Below, one piece after another: positions 51,083-60,291 of a stretch of DNA of 64,000 nucleotides. Source of the DNA: Scandinavium manionii (GTDB lineage Bacteria; Pseudomonadota; Gammaproteobacteria; Enterobacterales; Enterobacteriaceae); assembly GCF_024764775.1 (NCBI RefSeq), contig NZ_JALIGC010000031.1:1-64000 (forward strand). The letters are read 5' to 3'. The position numbers and the translations under genes were made by a program. Each line of letters starts with the position of its first letter. The stretch's first letter is position 1. The notes under the pieces are model-generated. The model saw only the letters and a list, made by a program, of their open reading frames with translations, ran no database searches and was not told the DNA's origin.

Positions 51083-51928
51083 ATGTCTTCTTATGAAAAC
51101 CACCAGGCGCTGTCTGGCCTTACGCTCGGTAAATCAACTGATTACCGCGATATTTATGACGCCAGCCTGCTGCAGCCGGTTCCACGCAGTCTGAACCGCG
51201 ATCCACTCGGGCTGCACGCCGGTAACCTGCCTTTCCACGGAGGCGATATCTGGACGCTGTACGAGCTTTCCTGGCTGAATACAAAAGGATTACCGCAGGT
51301 TGCCGTCGGCCACGTTGAGCTGAGCGACACCAGCATCAATCTGGTGGAATCCAAAAGCTTTAAGCTGTATCTGAATAGCTTCAACCAGACCCGCTTCGCC
51401 AACTGGGAAGAGGTTCGCGCCACGCTGGAGCGTGACCTGCGCCATTGCGCCCAGGGCGATGTCACCGTCGCATTATACCGTATAGATGAAATGGAAGGTC
51501 AGCCGATTGCCCATTTCCACGGGGCGTGCATTGACGAACAGGACATCGAAATCGACAGCTACGAATTCAGCGCCGATTACCTGCAGGATGCCGCCAGCGG
51601 GAAAGTGGTAGAAGAGACGTTAGTCAGCCATCTGCTGAAATCCAACTGCCTGATTACCCATCAGCCAGACTGGGGTTCGGTGCAAATCCAGTATCGTGGG
51701 CCTCAAATCAACCGTGAAAAACTGCTGCGTTACCTGGTCTCTTTCCGCCATCACAACGAGTTTCACGAGCAGTGCGTCGAGCGTATCTTCAACGACATTC
51801 AGCGCTTCTGTCAGCCGGAAACTCTCAGCGTATACGCGCGTTACACACGTCGCGGCGGGCTCGACATCAACCCGTGGCGTAGCAATACCGATTTCGTCCC
51901 GGCCATCGGGCGCCTGGTTCGCCAGTAA
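51083..51928 (+). CDS. queF: NADPH-dependent 7-cyano-7-deazaguanine reductase
   Basis: QueF reduces preQ0 to preQ1, a nitrile-to-amine reduction in queuosine synthesis. The 281-residue two-domain (YqfF/QueF-II) type is that of E. coli. The NADPH motif is ESKSFKLYLNSFNQTRF (about 90-106); the catalytic cysteine is in LLKSNCLITHQPDWGSVQ (about 190), with the HNEFHEQCVE block holding the substrate Glu. With queD and queE it makes three queuosine genes in the window, none adjacent. Confidence 0.96.
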   Translation: MSSYENHQALSGLTLGKSTDYRDIYDASLLQPVPRSLNRDPLGLHAGNLPFHGGDIWTLYELSWLNTKGLPQVAVGHVELSDTSINLVESKSFKLYLNSFNQTRFANWEEVRATLERDLRHCAQGDVTVALYRIDEMEGQPIAHFHGACIDEQDIEIDSYEFSADYLQDAASGKVVEETLVSHLLKSNCLITHQPDWGSVQIQYRGPQINREKLLRYLVSFRHHNEFHEQCVERIFNDIQRFCQPETLSVYARYTRRGGLDINPWRSNTDFVPAIGRLVRQ

Positions 51929-52044
51929 CATAAATAATTTCAAAATAAAGCGCGGCTTCGGTCGCGCTTTCTCTTGTTAAAATCTGATCGGCAAGGCTAT
52001 TGTAATCATTAGGGAAGACGTTATTCGTCCCGTAAGGAGTTCAC

Positions 52045-53409
52045 TTGATTACACATATTAGCCCGCTTGGCTCAATGGATATGCTGTCGCAGCTGGAAGT
52101 CGATATGCTGAAAAGCAACGCCAGCAGCGATTTGTATCAGTTGTTCCGCAACTGTTCACTGGCAGTGCTCAACTCAGGCAGTCTGACCGACAACAGCAAA
52201 GAACTGCTGTCTCGCTTTGAAAGTTTTGAAATCAACGTGCTGCGCCGCGAGCGCGGTGTAAAACTGGAACTGATTAATCCGCCGGAAGATGCCTTCGTTG
52301 ACGGGCGCATCATCCGCTCCCTGCAGGCGAACCTGTTTGCCGTCTTACGCGATATTCTGTTTGTTTACGGACAAATCCATAATACCGTCCGCTTCCCGAA
52401 CCTCGACCTGGAAAGTTCGACCCACATTACCAACCTGGTGTTCTCGATCCTGCGTAACGCCCGGGCGCTGCATGTCGGTGAAGCGCCGAGTATGGTGGTG
52501 TGCTGGGGCGGTCACTCCATCAATGAAAACGAATATCTCTATGCTCGCCGTGTCGGCACTCAGCTTGGCCTGCGCGAACTGAACATCTGCACTGGCTGTG
52601 GCCCGGGTGCCATGGAAGCGCCGATGAAAGGCGCCGCCGTTGGCCATGCTCAGCAGCGTTACAAAGAAGGACGTTTTATCGGCATGACCGAGCCGTCGAT
52701 CATCGCCGCAGAACCACCGAACCCGTTGGTGAACGAACTGATCATCATGCCGGATATCGAAAAGCGTCTGGAGGCATTCGTGCGTCTTGCCCACGGGATA
52801 ATCATCTTCCCGGGCGGCGTGGGCACTGCGGAAGAGTTGCTGTACCTGCTGGGGATACTGATGAACCCGGCCAACAAAAACCAGGTTCTGCCGCTTATCC
52901 TCACAGGTCCGAAAGAAAGCGCGGACTACTTCCGCGTGCTGGACGATTTCATCGTGCATACGCTCGGTGAAGCAGCCCGCCGCCACTACCGCATAATTGT
53001 GGATGACGCCGTCGAAGTGGCGCGTCAGATGAAAAAAGCGATGCCGCTGGTAAAAGAGAATCGCCGCGACACCGGAGATGCGTACAGCTTCAACTGGTCA
53101 ATCCGTATCGCGCCGGACCTGCAACAACCATTCGAACCGACACACGAAAACATGGCGAACCTGAAACTTTATCCGGACCAACCAGTGGAAGTGCTGGCCG
53201 CTGACTTGCGCCGCGCCTTCTCGGGCATTGTGGCGGGTAACGTGAAAGAAGTGGGCATTCGAGCGATTGAACAGTTCGGGCCATACAAAATTCACGGTGA
53301 CAGCGAAATGATGCGCCGGATGGACAACATGCTGCAAAGCTTCGTCGCGCAGCATCGTATGAAACTACCAGGCTCAGCCTACATTCCCTGCTACGAAATC
53401 TGTTCCTGA
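52045..53409 (+). CDS. ppnN: Pyrimidine/purine nucleotide 5'-monophosphate nucleosidase PpnN
   Basis: PpnN (YgdH) cleaves nucleoside monophosphates to base and ribose 5-phosphate and is stimulated by (p)ppGpp. It has 454 residues, the E. coli length. The LOG/lysine-decarboxylase-like core has CTGCGPGAMEAPMKGA and the signature IIFPGGVGTAEELLYLLG (about 250-267). The start is TTG at 52045, supported by AAGGAG five nt upstream; no ATG fits. RelA in the same window makes its allosteric effector. Confidence 0.95.
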   Translation: MITHISPLGSMDMLSQLEVDMLKSNASSDLYQLFRNCSLAVLNSGSLTDNSKELLSRFESFEINVLRRERGVKLELINPPEDAFVDGRIIRSLQANLFAVLRDILFVYGQIHNTVRFPNLDLESSTHITNLVFSILRNARALHVGEAPSMVVCWGGHSINENEYLYARRVGTQLGLRELNICTGCGPGAMEAPMKGAAVGHAQQRYKEGRFIGMTEPSIIAAEPPNPLVNELIIMPDIEKRLEAFVRLAHGIIIFPGGVGTAEELLYLLGILMNPANKNQVLPLILTGPKESADYFRVLDDFIVHTLGEAARRHYRIIVDDAVEVARQMKKAMPLVKENRRDTGDAYSFNWSIRIAPDLQQPFEPTHENMANLKLYPDQPVEVLAADLRRAFSGIVAGNVKEVGIRAIEQFGPYKIHGDSEMMRRMDNMLQSFVAQHRMKLPGSAYIPCYEICS

Positions 53410-53427
53410 TCCTCTCTTACTGACCCA

Positions 53428-53456
53428 GGGCGGCGCATAGCCGCCCTTCTTTTTTC
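53428..53456 (+). terminator. ppnN terminator
   Basis: GGGCGGC and GCCGCCC form a 7-bp stem around GCATA, followed by TTCTTTTTT. Confidence 0.85.
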
Positions 53457-53866
53457 TCCAATGCCAATCGATTGCGTCCACGAACTAAGCGGCAAATATT
53501 CATTTAAATTATGTTAATGCGCACTAAACATCTGTTTACGTCACTTTTTTCAGCAAAAGATACGCTTTAGTCATGCCAAACATTCCTGTTTAACACTGCC
53601 GATGGTAGCCTTCGCGCCCATAAATTCCCGTTTATTTTAAAAAAGCAGTCTGATGGTCTAATAACCTTCTTTCTGGAAGTGTTTTATTGCATTTGGGATC
53701 GAGATCACTGATACATTGATAACTTAAATGTATCTTTCCGGCCGCAAACAATCACGGGCAAAAATCATAAGAAAACCCCGTTTTACACGAATTTATTTTA
53801 CCGTCAGCCACTTATTCATTGGATTTGACTAAAAAACTGACAAATTGCTTCCTCCAGGAGATATAG
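53457..53866 (+). promoter_or_regulatory. sdaC upstream region
   Basis: This AT-rich stretch of about 400 bp contains no gene I can support. It holds a CRP-like site TGGGATCGAGATCACT at 53694-53709 and a -10-like TATCTT at 53731-53736. A start at about 53743 places the CRP site at -41.5, the class II position. The leader would be about 124 nt, and AGGAGA lies 6 nt before the sdaC ATG. Long AT tracts upstream could bind further regulators, but I cannot name sites. Confidence 0.5.
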
Positions 53867-55153
53867 ATGGAAACCATTCAAACCAGCACCATAGTGTCGA
53901 CAGAAAGTCGTACCGGATGGCGTAAGACGGATACGATGTGGATGCTGGGCCTTTACGGCACTGCTATCGGTGCGGGCGTTCTGTTCCTGCCGATCAACGC
54001 CGGCGTCGGCGGTATGATCCCATTGATCATCATGGCAATTCTTGCCTTCCCAATGACCTATTTCGCCCACCGTGGCCTGACTCGCTTCGTGCTGTCGGGT
54101 AAAAACCCAGGCGAAGACATCACCGAAGTCGTTGAAGAACACTTTGGTATCGGCGCAGGTAAACTGATTACCCTGCTGTACTTCTTTGCTATCTACCCAA
54201 TCCTGTTGGTGTACAGCGTGGCTATCACTAACACCGTTGAAAGCTTCATGACCCACCAGCTGGGAATGACGCCGCCACCGCGTGCCATTCTGTCTCTGAT
54301 TCTGATTGTCGGCATGATGACCATCGTGCGCTTCGGCGAGCAGATGATCGTTAAAGCGATGAGCATCCTGGTGTTCCCGTTTGTTATCGCGCTGATGGTG
54401 CTGGCGTGCTACCTGATCCCACAGTGGAACGGCGCGGCGCTGGAAACGCTATCTTTGAGCAGCGAAACCACCGGCAAAGGCCTGTGGATGACTCTGTGGC
54501 TCGCCATTCCGGTCATGGTGTTCTCCTTTAACCACTCACCGATCATCTCTTCCTTTGCTGTAGCAAAACGTGAAGAGTACGGCGACGATGCTGAGAAGAA
54601 GTGCTCCAAAATTCTGGCCTTCGCGCACATCATGATGGTTCTGACCGTCATGTTCTTCGTGTTCAGCTGCGTGCTGAGCCTGTCCCCGGTGGACCTGGCT
54701 TCCGCGAAAGAACAGAACATCTCGATTCTGTCTTATCTGGCAAACCACTTTAACGCTCCGCTGATTGCCTGGATGGCACCGATTATCGCCATCATCGCCA
54801 TCACCAAATCCTTCCTTGGCCACTACCTGGGCGCACGTGAAGGTTTTAACGGCATGGTGATTAAATCTCTGCGTAGCCGCGGTAAAACCATTGAAGTAAA
54901 TCGTCTGAACAAGATGACTGCGGTGTTCATGCTGGTAACGACCTGGATTGTCGCGACGCTGAACCCAAGCATCCTTGGCATGATCGAGACCCTGGGTGGT
55001 CCGATTATCGCGATGATCCTGTTCCTGATGCCGATGTACGCCATCCAGAAAGTCCCTGCGATGCGCAAATACAGCGGCCACGTCAGCAACGTATTTGTGG
55101 TCATCATGGGCCTCATCGCCATCTCCGCGATTTTCTACTCCCTGTTCGGTTAA
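53867..55153 (+). CDS. sdaC: Serine transporter SdaC
   Basis: SdaC is a proton-coupled L-serine transporter of the hydroxy/aromatic amino acid permease (HAAAP) family in the inner membrane. The 428 residues hold about 11 membrane segments, starting with WMLGLYGTAIGAGVLFLPINAG (about 25-46), whose glycine-rich stretch is the substrate site of this fold. It is followed 51 bp later by sdaB, and the pair imports and deaminates serine. A terminator hairpin lies between them. Confidence 0.95.
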   Translation: METIQTSTIVSTESRTGWRKTDTMWMLGLYGTAIGAGVLFLPINAGVGGMIPLIIMAILAFPMTYFAHRGLTRFVLSGKNPGEDITEVVEEHFGIGAGKLITLLYFFAIYPILLVYSVAITNTVESFMTHQLGMTPPPRAILSLILIVGMMTIVRFGEQMIVKAMSILVFPFVIALMVLACYLIPQWNGAALETLSLSSETTGKGLWMTLWLAIPVMVFSFNHSPIISSFAVAKREEYGDDAEKKCSKILAFAHIMMVLTVMFFVFSCVLSLSPVDLASAKEQNISILSYLANHFNAPLIAWMAPIIAIIAITKSFLGHYLGAREGFNGMVIKSLRSRGKTIEVNRLNKMTAVFMLVTTWIVATLNPSILGMIETLGGPIIAMILFLMPMYAIQKVPAMRKYSGHVSNVFVVIMGLIAISAIFYSLFG

Positions 55154-55159
55154 TCCCCC

Positions 55160-55188
55160 GCGCCGCCTACGGGCGGCGCTTTTCTTTC
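55160..55188 (+). terminator. sdaC-sdaB intergenic terminator
   Basis: GCGCCGCC and GGCGGCGC form an 8-bp stem around TACG, followed by TTTTCTTTCT. It would cut sdaB expression from sdaC transcripts, giving partial termination within the operon. Confidence 0.75.
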
Positions 55189-55204
55189 TAGCAATGGACG
55201 CATC

Positions 55205-56572
55205 ATGATCAGCGTATTCGATATTTTCAAAATCGGTATTGGTCCTTCCAGCTCTCACACCGTGGGGCCAATGAAAGCGGGTAAACAATTCACGGATGAC
55301 CTCATTTCGCGCGAGATCCTGACCGACATCACCCGCGTGGTGGTAGATGTATACGGTTCTCTCTCCCTGACCGGAAAGGGCCACCACACCGATATCGCCA
55401 TTATTATGGGCCTGGCGGGTAACCTGCCGGACACCGTTGATATCGATGCCATTCCGTCATTCATTCAGGATGTGAACACGCATGGCAGACTGCTGCTGGC
55501 AAACGGTGAACACGAAGTCGAGTTCCCGGTAGATCAGTGCATGAACTTCCATGCCGACAATCTTTCCCTGCATGAAAACGGGATGCGCATTACCGCGCTG
55601 AGCGGCGAAAACGTCGTTTACAGCCAGACCTATTACTCCATCGGCGGTGGTTTTATCGTTGATGAAGACCATTTCGGCCAGAGCAACAGCGCGCCGGTTT
55701 CGGTTCCTTATCCCTACAAAAATGCCGCCGATTTGCAGCGTCATTGCCAGGAAAGCGGTCTGTCGCTGTCCGGCCTGATGATGCAAAACGAACTGGCGCT
55801 GCACAGTAAAGAAGAGCTTGAGCAGCACTTTAATGCGGTGTGGGATGTGATGCGCAACGGCATTGAACGCGGTATCACCACCGAGGGCGTGCTGCCGGGT
55901 AAACTGCGCGTGCCTCGCAGGGCGGCCGCCCTGCGCCGGATGTTAGTGAGCCAGGACAAAACCACCAGCGACCCCATGGCAGTAGTGGACTGGATCAATA
56001 TGTTTGCGCTGGCGGTGAACGAAGAGAACGCCGCCGGTGGCCGCGTCGTGACTGCCCCCACGAACGGCGCCTGCGGGATTGTTCCGGCGGTTCTGGCGTA
56101 CTACGACAAGTTTATCCGTGAAGTGAATGCGAATTCGCTGGCGCGCTACATGCTGGTGACCAGCGCGATTGGCTCACTCTACAAAATGAATGCCTCTATT
56201 TCCGGTGCGGAAGTGGGCTGTCAGGGCGAAGTCGGCGTGGCCTGTTCAATGGCGGCGGCGGGCCTGGCGGAACTGCTGGGCGGAAGCCCGACACAGGTGT
56301 GCATCGCGGCTGAAATCGGCATGGAACATAACCTTGGTTTAACCTGCGACCCGGTCGCGGGTCAAGTTCAGGTGCCGTGTATCGAACGTAATGCGATTGC
56401 CTCGGTGAAAGCGGTCAACGCCGCGCGTATGGCTCTGCGCCGTACCAGCGAGCCGCGCGTGTGCCTCGATAAAGTCATCGAAACCATGTACGAAACCGGT
56501 AAAGACATGAACGCCAAATACCGTGAAACCTCTCGCGGCGGCCTGGCGATGAAGATTGTTACCTGCGATTAA
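55205..56572 (+). CDS. sdaB: L-serine dehydratase (deaminase) 2
   Basis: SdaB converts L-serine to pyruvate and ammonia with a [4Fe-4S] cluster. The 455 residues equal E. coli. The N-terminal beta domain has IGIGPSSSHTVGPMKAG (about 11-27). The C-terminal catalytic domain has APTNGACGIVPAVLAYY, SGAEVGCQGEVGVACSMAAAG and EHNLGLTCDPVAGQVQVPC, whose cysteines include the cluster ligands. It forms a functional pair with sdaC. Confidence 0.97.
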   Translation: MISVFDIFKIGIGPSSSHTVGPMKAGKQFTDDLISREILTDITRVVVDVYGSLSLTGKGHHTDIAIIMGLAGNLPDTVDIDAIPSFIQDVNTHGRLLLANGEHEVEFPVDQCMNFHADNLSLHENGMRITALSGENVVYSQTYYSIGGGFIVDEDHFGQSNSAPVSVPYPYKNAADLQRHCQESGLSLSGLMMQNELALHSKEELEQHFNAVWDVMRNGIERGITTEGVLPGKLRVPRRAAALRRMLVSQDKTTSDPMAVVDWINMFALAVNEENAAGGRVVTAPTNGACGIVPAVLAYYDKFIREVNANSLARYMLVTSAIGSLYKMNASISGAEVGCQGEVGVACSMAAAGLAELLGGSPTQVCIAAEIGMEHNLGLTCDPVAGQVQVPCIERNAIASVKAVNAARMALRRTSEPRVCLDKVIETMYETGKDMNAKYRETSRGGLAMKIVTCD

Positions 56573-56585
56573 ACGCGCATCAGAC

Positions 56586-56602
56586 GCCTCGTTTTGCGAG
56601 GC
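56586..56602 (+). terminator. Weak hairpin after sdaB
   Basis: GCCTCG and CGAGGC pair around TTTTG, 13 bp past the sdaB stop. No T run follows, so termination here would be weak or Rho-assisted. Confidence 0.35.
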
Positions 56603-56684
56603 GCCTTCCCGAATTCCCGCCGTTACATAGCCTCATTATCGTCACAGTGTTACCCTACGCGCATTGCTATCAAGGAGGGTAACC

Positions 56685-57440
56685 GTGGCCGTTCATCTGC
56701 TTATTGTCGACGCACTGAATCTCATTCGCCGTATTCATGCGGTCCAGGGTTCACCCTGCGCGGATACCTGCCTGCACGCGCTGCAGCAGCTGATTGTACA
56801 CAGCCAGCCGACGCACGCCGTCGCAGTGTTTGACGACGAAGCCCGCAACCAGAGTTGGCGCCACCAACGTTTGCCGGATTACAAAGCCGGACGCTCACCG
56901 ATGCCAGAGAATTTGTATGCGGAAATGGACAATATTCGCAGCGTCTTTGAGCAGCACGGCGTGCGCTGCTGGGGCTCTGCCGGCAATGAAGCCGACGATC
57001 TCGCCGCGACGCTTGCCGTGAAAGTCGCCGGCGCAGGACATCAGGCCACCATCGTGTCAACGGACAAAGGCTACTGCCAGATACTTTCGCCCACTATTCG
57101 CATCCGTGATTACTTCCAGAAACGCTGGCTCGACGCACCGTTTATTGCCCAGGAGTTTGGCGTTACGCCGCAACAGCTCCCGGACTATTGGGGTCTCGCC
57201 GGGATCAGCAGTTCAAAAGTGCCGGGCGTGGCGGGCATTGGCCCGAAAAGCGCCACCGAACTGCTGGCACAATTTCCCACGCTCGAAGCGATTTATCAGC
57301 ATCTGGATGACGTGCCGGAGAAGTGGCGTAAAAAGCTGAGTGAACATCAGGAGATGGCGTTTATCTGTCGCGACATTGCGAGGCTACAGACGGATATTCA
57401 GCTAGATGGGAATTTGCAGCAACTGCGGTTGGTGAAGTAG
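56685..57440 (+). CDS. xni: Flap endonuclease Xni (ExoIX)
   Basis: Xni is a flap endonuclease related to the 5'-nuclease domain of DNA polymerase I. GTG at 56685 follows AGGAGGG and gives 251 residues, the E. coli length; an upstream ATG would extend into the ribosome binding site. Metal and DNA-binding blocks: LIVDALNLIRRIH at the N terminus, QRLPDYKAGRSPMP, GNEADDLAATLA, and the helix-3-turn-helix VPGVAGIGPKSATELLAQF. In E. coli the fuc operon separates xni from rlmM; here the gap is 72 bp. Confidence 0.95.
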   Translation: MAVHLLIVDALNLIRRIHAVQGSPCADTCLHALQQLIVHSQPTHAVAVFDDEARNQSWRHQRLPDYKAGRSPMPENLYAEMDNIRSVFEQHGVRCWGSAGNEADDLAATLAVKVAGAGHQATIVSTDKGYCQILSPTIRIRDYFQKRWLDAPFIAQEFGVTPQQLPDYWGLAGISSSKVPGVAGIGPKSATELLAQFPTLEAIYQHLDDVPEKWRKKLSEHQEMAFICRDIARLQTDIQLDGNLQQLRLVK

Positions 57441-57465
57441 CATCCTCTTCCGCTGTCTTTTTTAA

Positions 57466-57491
57466 GCCCGGCAAGCATAGCGCCGCCGGGC
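57466..57491. repeat. Single REP element after xni
   Basis: GCCCGGCAAGCATAGCGCC followed by GCCGGGC is a palindromic unit of the same type as the pair between cysI and cysH. It sits between convergent xni and rlmM and could act as a transcript end. Confidence 0.75.
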
Positions 57492-57512
57492 AAAGAAGGT
57501 TCAGGGGTAAAA

Positions 57513-58613
57513 TTAACGCTCGTCGCGACGTCCGCCCACGGCGGCCCAAAGACGACGGACGTGAACCGTCACTTCTTCGCGATCGTGGTAAAGCTGACGC
57601 GCCTGAATGTGCGCATTAATTCCGTGCTCATCGAGCTGCGCCTGAATGTATGCCAGATTCTGCGACACTTCTTCATAACGCTTTTTCATCGGCAGCTTCA
57701 GGTTGAAAATGGTTTCACGACACCAGCCATTGACCAGCCACTGCGCCATCAGCGCGGCAACTTTAGCCGGTTTCTCAACCATATCGCACACCATCCACGA
57801 GATGTTGCTGCGGGTTGGGCGATAGCGGAAACCATCCTCACGCAGCCAGGTCACCTGTCCGGTGTCCATCAGGCTTTGCGCCATTGGGCCGTTATCGACA
57901 GACGACACCCACATGTTGCGCTGAACCAGCTGATAGGTCCAGCCACCTGGGCACGCCCCTAAATCCACTGCATACATGCCGTTTGCCAGACGCTCGTCCC
58001 ACTCATCGGCAGGAATGAACACGTGGAACGCTTCTTCCAGTTTGAGCGTAGAGCGGCTCGGCGCTTCAGACGGGAACTTGAGGCGCGGAATACCCATGTA
58101 GTACGGGGAGTTGTTGGTCGTCAGCGAGTAACCGACGTAGCAGCAACCCGGCGCGATAAAGAACACATGCACCACCGGACGCTTAGGCGTGTCATAGCCA
58201 GCCAGTACTTTCACTTCACGCAGCGCTGAACGCAGCGGCACAGTGAACTTGCGACAGAACTTCATCAGCTCTTTGCTTTCGTTAGTATCAGCGACTTCAA
58301 CACGCAGATCGCCACCTTTCTCAACCACACCCACTAGCATTCCGACCACCGGAGTGATGCGGTCTTCCGGCGGAAGGTCAGTCAGCAGTTCGCAAGCCAC
58401 AAACATCTGACGGGCGAAAATCAGTGAGCTGAACGGCAATTCACGGATCAGTTTCTCCGCGTCGTCCGGCTGATAGCACTCGAAAATCACATAGCCCGAG
58501 TTCTCTTTAACTCGGGCAAAACCAAATACGCCAAGGCGAGACGCCTTGTCAGAAATCTCTGCTGCGCACTCTTTCTCAAAACCCTGACGGCTGTAGAGGA
58601 CAACCTTATTCAT
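57513..58613 (-). CDS. rlmM: 23S rRNA (cytidine-2498-2'-O)-methyltransferase
   Basis: RlmM methylates the 2'-hydroxyl of C2498 in 23S rRNA. From the ATG at 58613 it has 366 residues, the E. coli length. An N-terminal THUMP-like region (about 1-170) precedes the Rossmann domain with VDLGACPGGWTYQLVQRN and the catalytic lysine region IFNLKLPMKKRYEEV (about 306). It starts 8 nt inside ygdD and is probably cotranscribed with it. Confidence 0.96.
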   Translation of the reverse strand: MNKVVLYSRQGFEKECAAEISDKASRLGVFGFARVKENSGYVIFECYQPDDAEKLIRELPFSSLIFARQMFVACELLTDLPPEDRITPVVGMLVGVVEKGGDLRVEVADTNESKELMKFCRKFTVPLRSALREVKVLAGYDTPKRPVVHVFFIAPGCCYVGYSLTTNNSPYYMGIPRLKFPSEAPSRSTLKLEEAFHVFIPADEWDERLANGMYAVDLGACPGGWTYQLVQRNMWVSSVDNGPMAQSLMDTGQVTWLREDGFRYRPTRSNISWMVCDMVEKPAKVAALMAQWLVNGWCRETIFNLKLPMKKRYEEVSQNLAYIQAQLDEHGINAHIQARQLYHDREEVTVHVRRLWAAVGGRRDER

Positions 58614-59001
58614 GCGCGACACCTTTACGCTTTAAACGAATAGCACCAATGAGCATCAGCACCCAACCGGCGAGGAAGCATACGCCACCTACCGGAGTAA
58701 CAAATGCCCACAGGCGTAAATGCGACAGCGCCAGACAATACAGGCTGCCGCTGAAAAATACGGTTCCCAGCGCCATAAATACGCTGCTCCAGTAGAACCA
58801 GATACTGATCCGGCGCTGCATAGCGACCGCCAGACCGAAAATCGCCAGGGTATGGAACGCCTGATATTCGAGACCGGTCTGGATCCAGCCCATCTCAACC
58901 ACGCCGAGCGATTTACTTAATACATGTGCGCCGAACGCACCCAAGGCAACAAAAACGAAACCACTGATAGCGGTAAAAATCAGCATGAAGCGACTGGTCA
59001 T
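58606..59001 (-). CDS. ygdD: DUF423 inner-membrane protein YgdD
   Basis: A 131-residue inner-membrane protein of unknown function, with four hydrophobic segments (about 4-22, 46-64, 70-90, 97-118). Conserved features: ALGAFGAHVLSKSLG near the N terminus and SGSLYCLALSHLRLWAFVTPVGGVCFLAGW in the last two segments (part of the family signature). It lies 19 bp after gcvA and overlaps rlmM, so gcvA-ygdD-rlmM form a likely operon. Confidence 0.93.
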   Translation of the reverse strand: MTSRFMLIFTAISGFVFVALGAFGAHVLSKSLGVVEMGWIQTGLEYQAFHTLAIFGLAVAMQRRISIWFYWSSVFMALGTVFFSGSLYCLALSHLRLWAFVTPVGGVCFLAGWVLMLIGAIRLKRKGVAHE

Positions 59002-59020
59002 GTCATTACCCTAAATTCAT

Positions 59021-59938
59021 TTATTGTTCGTAACGGAAGCGGAATTTTTCTTGCTCACTTGCCGCCTTCGCCAGTATCCACTGACGGAATGCAGCTATTT
59101 TACCCAGTTCCGCCTGGCTGTCATGGCAAACGAGGTAAAACGCGTTCTTGCTGACCAGCACATCATTAAACGGGCAGACCAAACGGCCCGCCTCAATTTC
59201 GGACTGCGCCATCACATTGTTGGCCAGTGCGATCCCTTGTCCATGGATAGCCGCCTGCAGCACCATCGCGCTGTGGCTGAAAATCGGTCCCTGTTGAACA
59301 TTAATATGATTTAAGCCCAACTGGCGAGTATACGTTTGCCAGTCGCGACGAGAAGCATCATGCAATAGCGTGTGTTGCGCCAGATCCGCAGGCGTCTTCA
59401 ACGCCTTCTCACCGGTGAGTAACAACGGCGAGCAAACGGGGAGCAGATATTCGGCGTACAATTTTTCAACACGCAGACCGGGCCAGTTACCGCGCCCATA
59501 AAATATCGCCACGTCGACATCGTCCGCCAGCTTATCTTCCTGACGGTCCACGGCCTGGATCCTGACGTCGATTCCCGGATAAGCTGAGTTAAAGCTTGCC
59601 AGTCTCGGCACCAGCCATTGAATGGCAAAACTTGGCAACATACTGACCGTCAGTGCGCCTTTGGCACTGCGCGCCTGCAGTTTACGCGTTGCTTCGGTTA
59701 ATTGCGAAAAGATCTCTTTGATATCCTGGAAATAGCTCTGCCCTTCTTCGGTCAGCAAAAGCGAACGATTGCGGCGGCGAAAGAGCTTCAGGCCCAGGAA
59801 ATCCTCGAGTGACTTGATCTGATGGCTTACTGCGGCTTGAGTCACAAAGAGCTCATCGGCGGCGCGAGTGAAGCTGAGATGGCGGGCGGCGGCATCAAAT
59901 ACACGTAATGCATTCAGAGGTGGTAAACGCTTCGACAT
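59021..59938 (-). CDS. gcvA: LysR-family regulator GcvA
   Basis: GcvA controls the glycine cleavage operon gcvTHP and activates the sRNA gene gcvB. The 305 residues equal E. coli. The winged helix-turn-helix is at about 20-45 (SFTRAADELFVTQAAVSHQI), followed by the LysR linker and a two-lobe ligand domain. It is divergent from gcvB. CTATTAG and AATTAG motifs at about 59976-60001 in the shared upstream region resemble GcvA contact sequences. Confidence 0.96.
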   Translation of the reverse strand: MSKRLPPLNALRVFDAAARHLSFTRAADELFVTQAAVSHQIKSLEDFLGLKLFRRRNRSLLLTEEGQSYFQDIKEIFSQLTEATRKLQARSAKGALTVSMLPSFAIQWLVPRLASFNSAYPGIDVRIQAVDRQEDKLADDVDVAIFYGRGNWPGLRVEKLYAEYLLPVCSPLLLTGEKALKTPADLAQHTLLHDASRRDWQTYTRQLGLNHINVQQGPIFSHSAMVLQAAIHGQGIALANNVMAQSEIEAGRLVCPFNDVLVSKNAFYLVCHDSQAELGKIAAFRQWILAKAASEQEKFRFRYEQ

Positions 59939-60032
59939 AGTTGTTTTAGCTTAGATGTTAACTAGTTTTAACAATTAGATTACATCATGTAACCTATTAG
60001 TTTTTTTTATCTGAGCCATTATAATTTGTCCG

Positions 60033-60061
60033 TTGAGCTTCTACCAGCAAATACCTATAGT
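60033..60061 (+). promoter_or_regulatory. gcvB promoter
   Basis: TTGAGC (60033-60038) and TATAGT (60056-60061) are separated by 17 bp, with the gcvB start at 60068 seven bases later. GcvA-type sites lie upstream. Confidence 0.75.
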
Positions 60062-60067
60062 GGCGGC

Positions 60068-60275
60068 ACTTCCTGAGCCGGAACGAGAAGCTTTTTTCGG
60101 AATGCGTGTTCTGATGAGCTTTTGGCTTACGGTTGTGATGTTGTGTTGTTGTGTTTGCAATTGGTCTGGAGTTCAGACCTCGGTAGCGAGACTACCCCCT
60201 TTTCACTTCCTGTACATTTACCCTGTCTGTCCATAGTGATTAATGTAGCACCGCCAAATTGCGGTGCTTTTTTTT
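60068..60275 (+). ncRNA. gcvB: GcvB small regulatory RNA
   Basis: GcvB is an Hfq-dependent sRNA that represses many amino-acid and peptide transporter mRNAs. The sequence begins ACTTCCTGAGCCGGAAC and contains the conserved G/U-rich R1 seed region at about 60134-60162 (TTGTGATGTTGTGTTGTTG). It also has the conserved block TGTCTGTCCATAGTGATTAA, and ends in the terminator AGCACCGC-CAAATT-GCGGTGCT followed by T7. Length is about 208 nt. The internal hairpin around GGTAGCGAGACTACC differs in bases but not in pairing from E. coli as I recall it. Position between gcvA and ygdI is conserved. Confidence 0.96.
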
Positions 60276-60291
60276 GCTTTAAATTCAAGGG

